Position numbers and translations under genes: made by a program. A model generated the notes under the pieces. The model did no database searches and was not told the origin of the DNA. It saw only the letters and a program-made list of their open reading frames with translations. From NCBI GenBank assembly GCA_024280585.1, contig JAJRPW010000094.1:1-5953 (forward strand): a DNA stretch of 5,953 nucleotides, written 5' to 3'. The first letter of the stretch is position 1. Every line of letters starts with the position of its first letter. Source of the DNA: Alphaproteobacteria bacterium (lineage in GTDB: Bacteria; Pseudomonadota; Alphaproteobacteria; Rickettsiales; UBA6187). Of the stretch, positions 1 through 5,212 are shown one piece after another.

Positions 1-66
1 AGCGTGAGCTTATCCTATCAAAAATTTCAATTTCTTATCATTTTACAACTTAAAATAGTTATATTG

Positions 67-101
67 TGCCTTTTTGGGACAGTATATGCCTTTTTTTGGG
101 A
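67..101 (+). repeat. Tandem TGCC-T(n)-GGGA direct repeat in regulator leader
   Basis: Two copies of the pattern TGCC, a T-run, then GGGA lie at 67-79 (five Ts) and 87-101 (seven Ts). Their starts are 20 bp apart, about two helical turns, so both would face the same side of the DNA. This spacing suits a protein binding site, but the low-complexity T-runs could also arise by slippage. The first copy overlaps the possible sigma-54 promoter at 75-90. Function is inferred only. Confidence 0.45.
75..90 (+). promoter_or_regulatory. Possible sigma-54 (-24/-12) promoter of the regulator-pilin operon
   Basis: TGGGACAGTATATGCC has the required GG (76-77) and GC (88-89) separated by exactly 10 bases. 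It matches 8 of the 12 defined positions of the TGGCACG-N4-TTGCW consensus. The start point would be near base 101, about 124 bases before the ATG. The downstream gene is itself a sigma-54 activator, so autoregulation is plausible. It is weak at the fourth, seventh, twelfth and last consensus positions, so it may be chance. Confidence 0.3.
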
Positions 102-163
102 TTTTTTCGTACCAAAAACAAACATTACCATGATTTATTAACGATTTGTTAACTATTTTGTCC

Positions 164-209
164 TATAATAATTACTTATAAGGTGTATTATTTATGTACA
201 CATAAGTAA
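164..209 (+). promoter_or_regulatory. TATAAT box followed by inverted repeat in leader of response regulator
   Basis: A perfect TATAAT lies at 164-169, without a convincing -35 at 17 bp. Just downstream TTACTTAT (172-179) is the exact reverse complement of ATAAGTAA (202-209). Inside it GTGT (183-186) can pair with ACAC (198-201), giving a 12-bp bulged stem with an 11-base loop. The stem ends just before the ribosome binding site (AAGG, 214-217, 7 bases from the ATG). It could be an operator at the start site or an mRNA leader hairpin. Which of the two, if either, is not decided by the sequence. Confidence 0.35.
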
Positions 210-224
210 CTAAAAGGTTAATTT

Positions 225-1643
225 ATGTCCTATAATATCTTACTAGTGGATGATGATGCTAATCAATCACAGATAATAGAGCAGGTAATTCAAGACAAAA
301 TGCACTATAACACGCGTTTGGTTGAAAATGGTCAGGATGCAGTAGATATAATTACTTCGGACGATAAAAATGAGATAGATTTGGTGATATTAGACCTGTC
401 AATGCCGGGTATGGACGGGATTGAGGTGATAAATGCTATAAAACCAGTGAAGCCGGATTTACCGATAATAGTTCGCACAGGCCATGATGATTTAGACATG
501 ATTGTCAGCGCAATGAAGGCCGGCGCGACGGACTTTATAAAAAAACTGGATGACTCAGAAAAACTAAAAGAGCTGATAAACAAGTCGATTCGAGCACATG
601 TTCTGCATGATGAGCTGTCATTATTAAGACGCTCTCAGGATCGAGGGATTTCTTTTCAGGATATTATCGGCAGCTCGCCGCTTATTAATGAAATGATAGC
701 GATGGGAGAAAAAGTTGCACTGTCAAACATTCCCGTACTACTAGAAGGCGAAAGTGGCTCAGGAAAGGAGTTAATGGCAAGGTCAATACATTCCGCCAGC
801 AAGCGCAAAGATAAACCGTTTATTGCGGTAAATTGTGGGGCTATACCAGCAAATCTCGTGGAAAGTATATTATTTGGCCACGAAAAAGGGGCATTCACCG
901 GCGCCGTTTATAAAACATTTGGAAAATTCCGTGAAGCCGCTGGCGGCACAATATTTCTCGATGAAATCGGCGAATTACCACTGGATATTCAGGTTAAATT
1001 GCTAAGAGTTTTGCAGGATGGTGAAATTGATCCTGTTGGTTCAAAAATAGCTACAAAAGTAGATGTACGCATAATTTCTGCGACAAACCGCAATCTAACG
1101 GAAGAAGTCAGAAATTCAAATTTCCGTGAGGACTTATTTTACAGATTAAACGTATTTCCAATCCATGTACCGAGTTTACGGGAAAGAAATGGCGATGTGG
1201 GCGCGTTAATAAAATATTTTATTAGCTCATTTGCTGCCTCAGAAAGCAAGGATATATGGGGTTTATCCAAAGATGCCGAGGAATTGTTATGCAACTACAG
1301 CTGGCCAGGAAATATAAGGCAGCTGAAAAATACTATTTTCAGAGCCGTTGTATTATGCGACTCAAATGAGTTGAAAATCATTGATTTTCCACAAGTTTCC
1401 AGCGCAGAAGGTAATCCGCACGAATTAAATATTTCTTCAGATGGCGCTATAAGTTTACAAAAAAATGCTCTAGCGCTGCAGGATGAGGCCGGAAATATTA
1501 AGTCTTTATCCGATTTGGAAAAGGAAATAATCGAATTCGCTCTGGATCATTATAATGGCCACATGTCTGAAGTTTCAAGACGATTAATGATCGGACGGTC
1601 AACATTATACAGAAAACTTTCCGAATATGATATTGAGCATTAA
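225..1643 (+). CDS. Sigma-54-dependent response regulator (NtrC/DctD-type, receiver-AAA+-Fis)
   Basis: This is a 472-residue activator of sigma-54 RNA polymerase, expected to be phosphorylated by a sensor histidine kinase that is not in this window. Residues 3-120 form the receiver: acidic cluster D9-D11, phospho-acceptor D57 in LVILDLSMPGMDG, T85 and K106/K107. The usual proline after the lysine is leucine here. Residues about 146-375 are the AAA+ domain with Walker A GESGSGKE (175-182), GAFTGA sigma-54 contact loop (222-227), Walker B with D246-E247 (IFLDEIGE), ATNR sensor I (286-289), arginine-finger region FREDLFYRL (300-308) and WPGNIRQL sensor II (360-367). Residues 428-470 are a Fis-type helix-turn-helix ending RSTLYRKLSEY. 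All catalytic elements are intact and the length is normal for the family. The start is supported by AAGG 7 bases upstream. The subfamily (NtrC, NtrX, FlbD, DctD) cannot be set by eye, so no symbol is given. The pilin gene follows after 2 bases. Confidence 0.95.
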   Translation: MSYNILLVDDDANQSQIIEQVIQDKMHYNTRLVENGQDAVDIITSDDKNEIDLVILDLSMPGMDGIEVINAIKPVKPDLPIIVRTGHDDLDMIVSAMKAGATDFIKKLDDSEKLKELINKSIRAHVLHDELSLLRRSQDRGISFQDIIGSSPLINEMIAMGEKVALSNIPVLLEGESGSGKELMARSIHSASKRKDKPFIAVNCGAIPANLVESILFGHEKGAFTGAVYKTFGKFREAAGGTIFLDEIGELPLDIQVKLLRVLQDGEIDPVGSKIATKVDVRIISATNRNLTEEVRNSNFREDLFYRLNVFPIHVPSLRERNGDVGALIKYFISSFAASESKDIWGLSKDAEELLCNYSWPGNIRQLKNTIFRAVVLCDSNELKIIDFPQVSSAEGNPHELNISSDGAISLQKNALALQDEAGNIKSLSDLEKEIIEFALDHYNGHMSEVSRRLMIGRSTLYRKLSEYDIEH

Positions 1644-1645
1644 TC

Positions 1646-2377
1646 ATGAAAAATAAACAAAACGGATTTTCAATGGTAGAATTGGCCGTAGTTCTCGTTA
1701 TCATGGGGCTGCTTGTCGCCGGAGCCGTATCCGGCCGTGAATTAATAAAAATCGCTGAATTAAAAGGGATTATAACCGAAGCACAGGGATATAAAATTGC
1801 AATTGAGTCATTTAAAGGACAGTATGAAGGGCTACCAGGGGATTTAAGCAATGCCACAAGTTTTTGGACATCCGGCACAGCAAACGGCAATGATGACGGA
1901 TATATCGGCACCGGTGTAGCCACTGATGACACGGAAGTGTATTATGCCTGGGATCAACTCGCTTTGGCAAAAATGGTACCTGGAGTCTATTCCGGCGCGG
2001 GAACGGCGGCGGTTATAGGCACTAACGTCCCGCAATCAGAATATATCAAAAATTCAGGATTATCTTTAAGCTATCTTGCAGCTCCGTTTTCTTATGCCGA
2101 TGCTTTAAGCCGAAATTTCCCTGCAAACTATATCATATTAGGCAAAAATCATGCTGGTAATAATTACCTGTCAACGGCGACATTAGCCCCTGAAGATGCA
2201 TATTATATCGATAATAAAATTGATGATTCAACTCCCGATTTTGGAGGGGTTTTAGGCGGAACTGGCGACGGGGCATCAGGAACATGTACATCCGGTTCAG
2301 CCCCGAATATAATCTATAACTTCACCAATACCGGCGTTTCATGCACAGTGATGTTTACAGCGGCCAGTATAGATTAA
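1646..2377 (+). CDS. Type IV pilin-like / pseudopilin protein with prepilin cleavage site
   Basis: This 243-residue protein starts with a short basic leader MKNKQNG followed by FSMVEL. That is a class III signal for the membrane prepilin peptidase (PilD type): cleavage after G7, F8 as the new methylated N terminus, and the conserved glutamate E12 at mature position 5. Residues 13-28 are the hydrophobic assembly helix, followed by an amphipathic helix to about 60. LPGDLSNATSFW (63-74) and AWDQLALAKMVPGVYSG (101-117) match a pseudopilin family common in alphaproteobacteria and other low-GC proteobacteria. Two cysteines, C214 and C233, could form the C-terminal disulphide loop typical of pilins. 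The rest is Gly/Ser/Thr/Asn-rich and probably exposed. It begins 2 bases after the regulator stop with only a weak ribosome site, so translation may be coupled. No pilus motor or peptidase gene is in view, so major pilin, minor pilin and secretion pseudopilin cannot be told apart. Confidence 0.88.
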   Translation: MKNKQNGFSMVELAVVLVIMGLLVAGAVSGRELIKIAELKGIITEAQGYKIAIESFKGQYEGLPGDLSNATSFWTSGTANGNDDGYIGTGVATDDTEVYYAWDQLALAKMVPGVYSGAGTAAVIGTNVPQSEYIKNSGLSLSYLAAPFSYADALSRNFPANYIILGKNHAGNNYLSTATLAPEDAYYIDNKIDDSTPDFGGVLGGTGDGASGTCTSGSAPNIIYNFTNTGVSCTVMFTAASID

Positions 2378-2419
2378 ACCTCTACCGAAACTTTCAAGTT
2401 TCGGTAGAGGTTTAATCTA
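2370..2419. terminator. Long perfect hairpin, probable (bidirectional) intrinsic terminator
   Basis: Bases 2370-2393 are the exact reverse complement of 2396-2419: 24-bp arms around a 2-base centre. The left arm includes the pilin stop codon (2375-2377). The GC-containing core (CCTCTACCGAAAC and its complement) is followed on the plus strand by TTTAATCTAATTTT, and on the minus strand by TTTAATCTATACT. It can therefore end the regulator-pilin operon and, less ideally, minus-strand transcripts from 2517. The arm length is unusual for a simple terminator. Confidence 0.8.
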
Positions 2420-2517
2420 ATTTTCAGGAAAATATATAGTGGTCGGTCTATACGCTTAGAGAGAGAGAGGAGTATAGGAGTATGCCGTACAAATATACAT
2501 AGCGTATAAACCAACCT
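2370..2517 (-). ncRNA. Candidate small RNA with CU-rich anti-Shine-Dalgarno loop
   Basis: Read on the minus strand, an extended -10 box at 2524-2532 predicts a start at 2517 or 2516. From 2516 GGTTGGTTTATACGCT pairs over 16 bp with AGCGTATAGACCGACC (2456-2441), with two G-U pairs. The 44-base interval between the arms contains ACTCCT twice and a CT repeat (complement of AGGAGTATAGGAG and AG(6) on the plus strand), typical of single-stranded anti-ribosome-binding-site loops. About 20 bases of AT-rich spacer lead to the 24-bp hairpin as a possible terminator, giving a transcript of about 150 bases. I do not recognise a named RNA family. The 3' end overlaps the last codons of the pilin gene. Expression and function are inference. 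Confidence 0.38.
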
Positions 2518-2534
2518 GTGATTATTATATCACA
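2517..2534 (-). promoter_or_regulatory. Extended -10 promoter inside a TGTGAT-N6-ATCACA palindrome
   Basis: On the minus strand TGTGATATAATAATCACA contains TGATATAAT, a perfect extended -10 (TATAAT at 2524-2529, read downward). No good -35 lies at 17 bp (TATCAT), which extended -10 promoters can tolerate. The box is centred in 6-bp inverted arms TGTGAT/ATCACA, resembling a CRP/FNR-type half-site pair. The spacing is 2 bases longer than the CRP consensus, so I do not claim CRP. A dimeric repressor bound here would block the promoter. Confidence 0.45.
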
Positions 2535-2637
2535 CTATGTACTAGAATGATACAAGTTTTTTCAAAAAAATGCATTTATTTTACAAATGGGCGGTTTTAT
2601 AGGCGAAGTAGGAGCTTTTTTGTGTCAAAATAGGGCG

Positions 2638-3336
2638 TTATTTTAAACTATCCAACCGTTTTTCTACGATATCGGCACGTTTTATGTCTTTTTTGTAGCC
2701 CTCAGAATCGCCCATCATATCTTTTATTGCCGCACGTCTTCTTAATTGCTCCGGCTCTTCACTGGTTAAGTCAACTATTCTGTCCATATCGGAAACCGCA
2801 TCACGATAATGTGTCATAGCTATTTTTGTCTGAACACGCTCGCTTATGCACTCGATATAAAGCGGGTAAATCTGCAAAGAAGCATTAAGATCCGTTAAAG
2901 ATTCTAATAAATTATTCATATTCCTCTTGCAGCACCCTAGTTGTGTTAGCGTAAAAATATCATCCTTTTTAAGCCTATTTGCCCGATTTAAATCCTCTAA
3001 CGCACCGGCAAAATCTTCCATGGAGTTTTTAACAGCGCCTCTTACTTTTAAAGTGAAATGGTCGTTTCTATCGATAGAATCGGAACGATTTAAATCCTCT
3101 AGCGCACCGGCAAAATCTTCAAGGCGCCGCTTTGTGGCTGCACGTGCTTTCAGAGTTTCCGGGTCACTTGGTTTTAATTTATCGGCTAAATCAAAGTCTT
3201 TTAGCGAACCTTTGTAATCTTCTCCAACGCGCAGTAAATCGCCCCGCATTTGTAACGATGCTACATCGTCAGGGTTGCGAGTCAGGTACTTATTAACTTT
3301 TTCCAGCCTGATTTGCTGGCTGTCATTTAATAACAT
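2638..3336 (-). CDS. TPR (tetratricopeptide) repeat protein
   Basis: This 232-residue protein consists almost wholly of six consecutive 34-residue TPR units in exact register: about 25-58, 59-92, 93-126, 127-160, 161-194 and 195-228. Each carries the pattern of a small residue near position 8 and a Y/F-x-x-A/S-L-x-D-(F/L) core (for example DYKGSLKDFDLA and DFAGALEDLNRA). TPR solenoids bind partner proteins and have no catalytic activity of their own. There is no signal peptide or membrane segment, so it is likely cytoplasmic. The ATG is the only sensible start: an in-frame TAA lies about 27 bases upstream and no Shine-Dalgarno is visible. The gene lies 41 bases downstream of rnhB on the same strand and is probably read through from it. 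Its partner and role are unknown. Units 2 and 3 share a nearly identical DNA segment (separate entry). Confidence 0.85.
   Translation of the reverse strand: MLLNDSQQIRLEKVNKYLTRNPDDVASLQMRGDLLRVGEDYKGSLKDFDLADKLKPSDPETLKARAATKRRLEDFAGALEDLNRSDSIDRNDHFTLKVRGAVKNSMEDFAGALEDLNRANRLKKDDIFTLTQLGCCKRNMNNLLESLTDLNASLQIYPLYIECISERVQTKIAMTHYRDAVSDMDRIVDLTSEEPEQLRRRAAIKDMMGDSEGYKKDIKRADIVEKRLDSLK
2984..3120 (-). repeat. Recent intragenic duplication within the TPR gene
   Basis: Bases 2984-3018 and 3086-3120 are identical at 34 of 35 positions and lie exactly 102 bp (34 codons, one TPR unit) apart. They encode EDFAGALEDLNR twice. Flanking parts of the two units have diverged strongly, so the identity is local. 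That points to recent duplication, gene conversion or strong constraint on this helix. Such a direct repeat could mediate in-frame loss or gain of one unit. Confidence 0.85.
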
Positions 3337-3359
3337 AACTATGATAATACGCCAGCAAA
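3312..3359 (-). promoter_or_regulatory. Inverted repeat bracketing the TPR start codon
   Basis: TTTGCTGGC (3312-3320) is the perfect reverse complement of GCCAGCAAA (3351-3359), with 30 bases between. The TPR start codon (3334-3336) lies in the middle. In the mRNA one arm would be in the leader and the other at about codons 6-8, placing the ATG in a loop. No Shine-Dalgarno is seen, so a structure that presents or masks the start is plausible. The function is inferred. Confidence 0.4.
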
Positions 3360-3377
3360 GTTAATTTTCTATTAATT

Positions 3378-3977
3378 TCAAGCGGTTGTAAGTAACTTGG
3401 CAATTGGCTTGAAACTTTTTCGGTGATGAATCGTGACACCATTAACCGCCAGCCCTTGTTGATGCGCTTTTGTGCCGTAACCGGCATTTTTTTCCCAACT
3501 ATAAAAAGGATGTTTTTCAGCAAGTTCCGCCATCATTTTATCCCTTGTAACTTTTGCATAGATGGAAGCGGCGGCGATTGAAAGGCTAATTGAATCGCCT
3601 TTGATAATAGTGGTAGTGGGGCAGCAGGGTAGCTCCGGTGATTTATTACCATCAATCAACGCATGATCAGGCAGGGCAGGCAGATTAGCGATTGCCCGCT
3701 GCATAGCCAGCATCGATGCGGCAAGAATGTTTAAATCATCTATTTCCTCAACATTTGCAAGCCCTAAACCGATTTGCGCGCAGTCTTTTAGCTCCAGAAA
3801 AATTCGCTCACGTTTTTTCGCGCTAAGTTTTTTTGAATCATCCATTCCTTGCGGAAAATTATTTCTGTCCAATATCACCGCCGCTGCGACAACAGGGCCA
3901 GCCCAAGGGCCACGTCCAACTTCATCAATTCCGGCAACAACACCGCTTATTCCATCTTCAAATTTAAAATTTGGCAT
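3378..3977 (-). CDS. rnhB: Ribonuclease HII
   Basis: Cytoplasmic endonuclease that cuts the RNA strand of RNA-DNA hybrids and nicks 5' of single ribonucleotides in DNA, starting ribonucleotide excision repair. With the ATG at 3975-3977 it is 199 residues, normal for RnhB. Motifs in order: GIDEVGRGP with metal-binding D18 and E19; DDSKKLS (46-52), which lies close to the catalytic centre; LNILAASMLAMQRA; IDGN with D109; IIKGDS with D128; AAASIYAKVTRD; GYGT; and HHRKSFKP near the C terminus. The four acidic residues D18-E19-D109-D128 match the family active site. A GTG at 3996-3998 would add seven residues (MLNKKYY), but I prefer the ATG because MPNFKFE fits the usual N terminus and the only AGGTGA is 16 bases before the GTG. 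It has its own promoter candidate at 4021-4029, and the TPR gene follows it. Confidence 0.95.
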   Translation of the reverse strand: MPNFKFEDGISGVVAGIDEVGRGPWAGPVVAAAVILDRNNFPQGMDDSKKLSAKKRERIFLELKDCAQIGLGLANVEEIDDLNILAASMLAMQRAIANLPALPDHALIDGNKSPELPCCPTTTIIKGDSISLSIAAASIYAKVTRDKMMAELAEKHPFYSWEKNAGYGTKAHQQGLAVNGVTIHHRKSFKPIAKLLTTA

Positions 3978-4020
3978 ATAATATTTCTTATTTAACACCG
4001 CGGTCTTAAAAAAATCACCT

Positions 4021-4029
4021 ATTATAACA
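4021..4029 (-). promoter_or_regulatory. Extended -10 promoter of rnhB
   Basis: The minus strand reads TGTTATAAT, a perfect extended -10 (TGn-TATAAT). The start point would fall near 4014, giving a leader of about 37 bases to the chosen ATG. The candidate -35 at 17 bp is poor (AGGCGA). The AGGTGA element sits at or before the predicted start point, which argues against its use as a ribosome site for the upstream GTG. Confidence 0.5.
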
Positions 4030-4056
4030 GGCTAAAATTTTTCTCGCCTCGAATTC

Positions 4057-4845
4057 CTAGCCGAAATCAAAATCAGAACCTGCAAATGAAAAAATATCCC
4101 CATAAACAGCAAAATTATTGCCCAGTGGCATAATTTTTTCTACCGGATAATGCCCTGGATCAATTGGCGGGGGCGGTTGATTTGGCTCAATAATATACAT
4201 ATCAGCAGGAGCAATCACAAGCTTTTCAGGCAGCATATTAATGCCAGGTGCTGCGTCGGGAGCTGTATGTATTATCCATTCAGGAGTATCAGAATCGACC
4301 TCTTTGGTTGATTTTATATCACGCATCGCATTTTCACTCAGCTCTTTAATTAGCTGTGCTATACTTTCAGAGTTAGTTTTAAAAGGTACAGGAGTTTTTT
4401 CTAAAGGCTGCCGCACTTGATAAAGCATCTCATCAAAATTAAAATGATCATAAGAGGGCTTATAGCCATATTCATCAGTTATTGCAGGGTATTCCAGGCT
4501 CGACAAATCAGTTTCATCATCTGATTGCGAGCTATCTTCTAGCACCGGTAAATCTGAAGCACTCGTTGCAGGATCACTATCTAAATCTTCAACAGGTGTT
4601 GATCCGCTATTATCCTGAACGCGAAAGAAGCCATTGCCACTAATGGATAAATCGGTATCAGAGCCGGTTGATTCACCACCACCATCTGAATCTGTAACAA
4701 GCGAAGAAAATTGGGAGCTTACGGCTGTATAACCCTGAGAATTCTGATTCTCCATGTTCATTCGCAAGGTATTTGCACTAATTTCTTCAGACGTGCGAGC
4801 AAGATCGGCTGTAGCGCGAGCGGCCGCCACGGAATATAAACTCAT
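4057..4845 (-). CDS. Flagellar hook/rod-like N-terminal domain protein, divergent and lacking the C-terminal hook domain
   Basis: This is a 262-residue protein. Residues 1-50 resemble the N terminus of flagellar axial proteins (FlgE/FlgF/FlgG): MSLYSVAAARATADLA, then ENQNSQGYTAVSSQFSSLV in place of the ANxxTxGYK segment. Residues 65-76, DLSISGNGFFRV, match the strongly conserved DLAIxGxGFFxV hook/rod motif. The usual YTRaGxF stretch and the C-terminal coiled-coil helix that pairs with the N-terminal helix are absent. Instead there is an acidic Ser/Asp/Glu-rich linker (about 78-118) and an unrecognised tail with a PNQPPPP run (221-227) and a C-terminal end SDFDFG. It is therefore unlikely to polymerise as a normal hook or rod. 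It may be a surface or secreted derivative, a scaffold or a remnant. AAAGGAG (4854-4860) sits 8 bases before the ATG, so expression is well supported. No other flagellar gene is in view. Confidence 0.7.
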   Translation of the reverse strand: MSLYSVAAARATADLARTSEEISANTLRMNMENQNSQGYTAVSSQFSSLVTDSDGGGESTGSDTDLSISGNGFFRVQDNSGSTPVEDLDSDPATSASDLPVLEDSSQSDDETDLSSLEYPAITDEYGYKPSYDHFNFDEMLYQVRQPLEKTPVPFKTNSESIAQLIKELSENAMRDIKSTKEVDSDTPEWIIHTAPDAAPGINMLPEKLVIAPADMYIIEPNQPPPPIDPGHYPVEKIMPLGNNFAVYGDIFSFAGSDFDFG

Positions 4846-4881
4846 TTTAAACTCTCCTTTATTTAATATTAATTATGCCAA

Positions 4882-4910
4882 CATATATAGCATCTTACCC
4901 TTACCCACAA
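4882..4910 (-). promoter_or_regulatory. Promoter candidate for the hook-like gene
   Basis: On the minus strand TTGTGG (4905-4910) and TATATG (4882-4887) are 17 bases apart. An alternative reading is TGCTATATA, a near-extended -10 in the same place. The leader would be about 30-40 bases to the ATG. The spacer region holds a GGGTAA tandem (complement of TTACCC twice at 4895-4906), possibly a binding site. Confidence 0.35.
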
Positions 4911-4944
4911 GTTTTAATTCACTTTATCGTCAAGATTATGAGTC

Positions 4945-4964
4945 ATTCCAGCGCAGGCTGGAAT
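4945..4964. repeat. Small REP/dRS3-like palindrome
   Basis: ATTCCAGCGCAGGCTGGAAT has 8-bp perfect arms (ATTCCAGC/GCTGGAAT) around GCAG, preceded by GTC and followed by CT. The GTCATTCC...GGAATC layout is shared by small dispersed palindromes seen in many bacterial genomes. Both neighbouring genes point away from it, so it terminates neither of them. That favours a dispersed repeat over a terminator. Copy number cannot be judged from this window. Confidence 0.55.
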
Positions 4965-5156
4965 CTAGTACAAACATCACAATAGCAATATAATTTATAA
5001 TTATACGAAGTACATGAGTACTTTTAGGTTATTTTTAACGACAAAACAAACAAAAAGACGACTTCATTCGTAAGTGCTAAATTAGTTGGAGCGACTATAG
5101 TATAATTTTGTTCGCCTTCAGCGCCTAAGCATCTAGTGCGTCGTAACAATAATTTC

Positions 5157-5185
5157 TTGATGTTTGCACTTGTTTATGTTACACT
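5157..5185 (+). promoter_or_regulatory. Promoter of the Sel1-repeat gene
   Basis: TTGATG (5157-5162) and TACACT (5180-5185) are separated by 17 bases, and a TG lies one base before the -10 (TGTTACACT). The start point would be near 5192. A strong Shine-Dalgarno AGGAGA (5201-5206) lies 6 bases before the GTG start at 5213. Confidence 0.55.
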
Positions 5186-5212
5186 CGCTGCGAAATTGAT
5201 AGGAGAACGAAA

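Larger units (their letters stand above)
4846..5212. other. Divergent intergenic region (367 bp)
   Basis: This lies between the minus-strand hook-like gene and the plus-strand Sel1 gene. It holds outward-facing promoter candidates at each end, the palindrome at 4945-4964 and a small hairpin AAGTAC-ATGA-GTACTT (5008-5023) followed by TT and a looser T-rich stretch. It also has a TATAAT at 5101-5106 without a good -35. I found no open reading frame with a ribosome site. Roughly 5030-5150 contains nothing I can name. Confidence 0.7.

Noticed and set aside
1498..1932. Minus-strand 144-codon frame across the regulator-pilin junction
   Set aside because: Shadow frame opposite two well-supported genes, with no recognisable motif.
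2482..2502. Six-codon open frame ATG...TAG (MPYKYT) behind two AGGAG-like sites on the plus strand
   Set aside because: Too short to support as a gene; the AGGAG sequences are better explained as the complement of the CU-rich loop of the putative minus-strand RNA.
2441..2516. 76-bp segment with 16-bp imperfect terminal inverted repeats as a MITE
   Set aside because: No target-site duplication is visible at the ends and the centre has promoter-matched RNA features; a genome copy count would be needed to revive this.
2517..2534. Canonical CRP site
   Set aside because: The TGTGA/TCACA halves are separated by 8 bases instead of 6.
2555..2575. TTTTTTCAAAAAA as terminator for the TPR gene
   Set aside because: Only A-T pairs with a one-base loop; it would not form a stable terminator. 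No convincing terminator for the TPR gene was found.
3975..3998. GTG start of RNase HII adding MLNKKYY
   Set aside because: The only good ribosome site is 16 bases away and lies at the predicted transcription start; the ATG start gives a family-typical N terminus.
5014..5073. 19-codon frame starting at ATG 5014
   Set aside because: No ribosome site and a low-complexity product.
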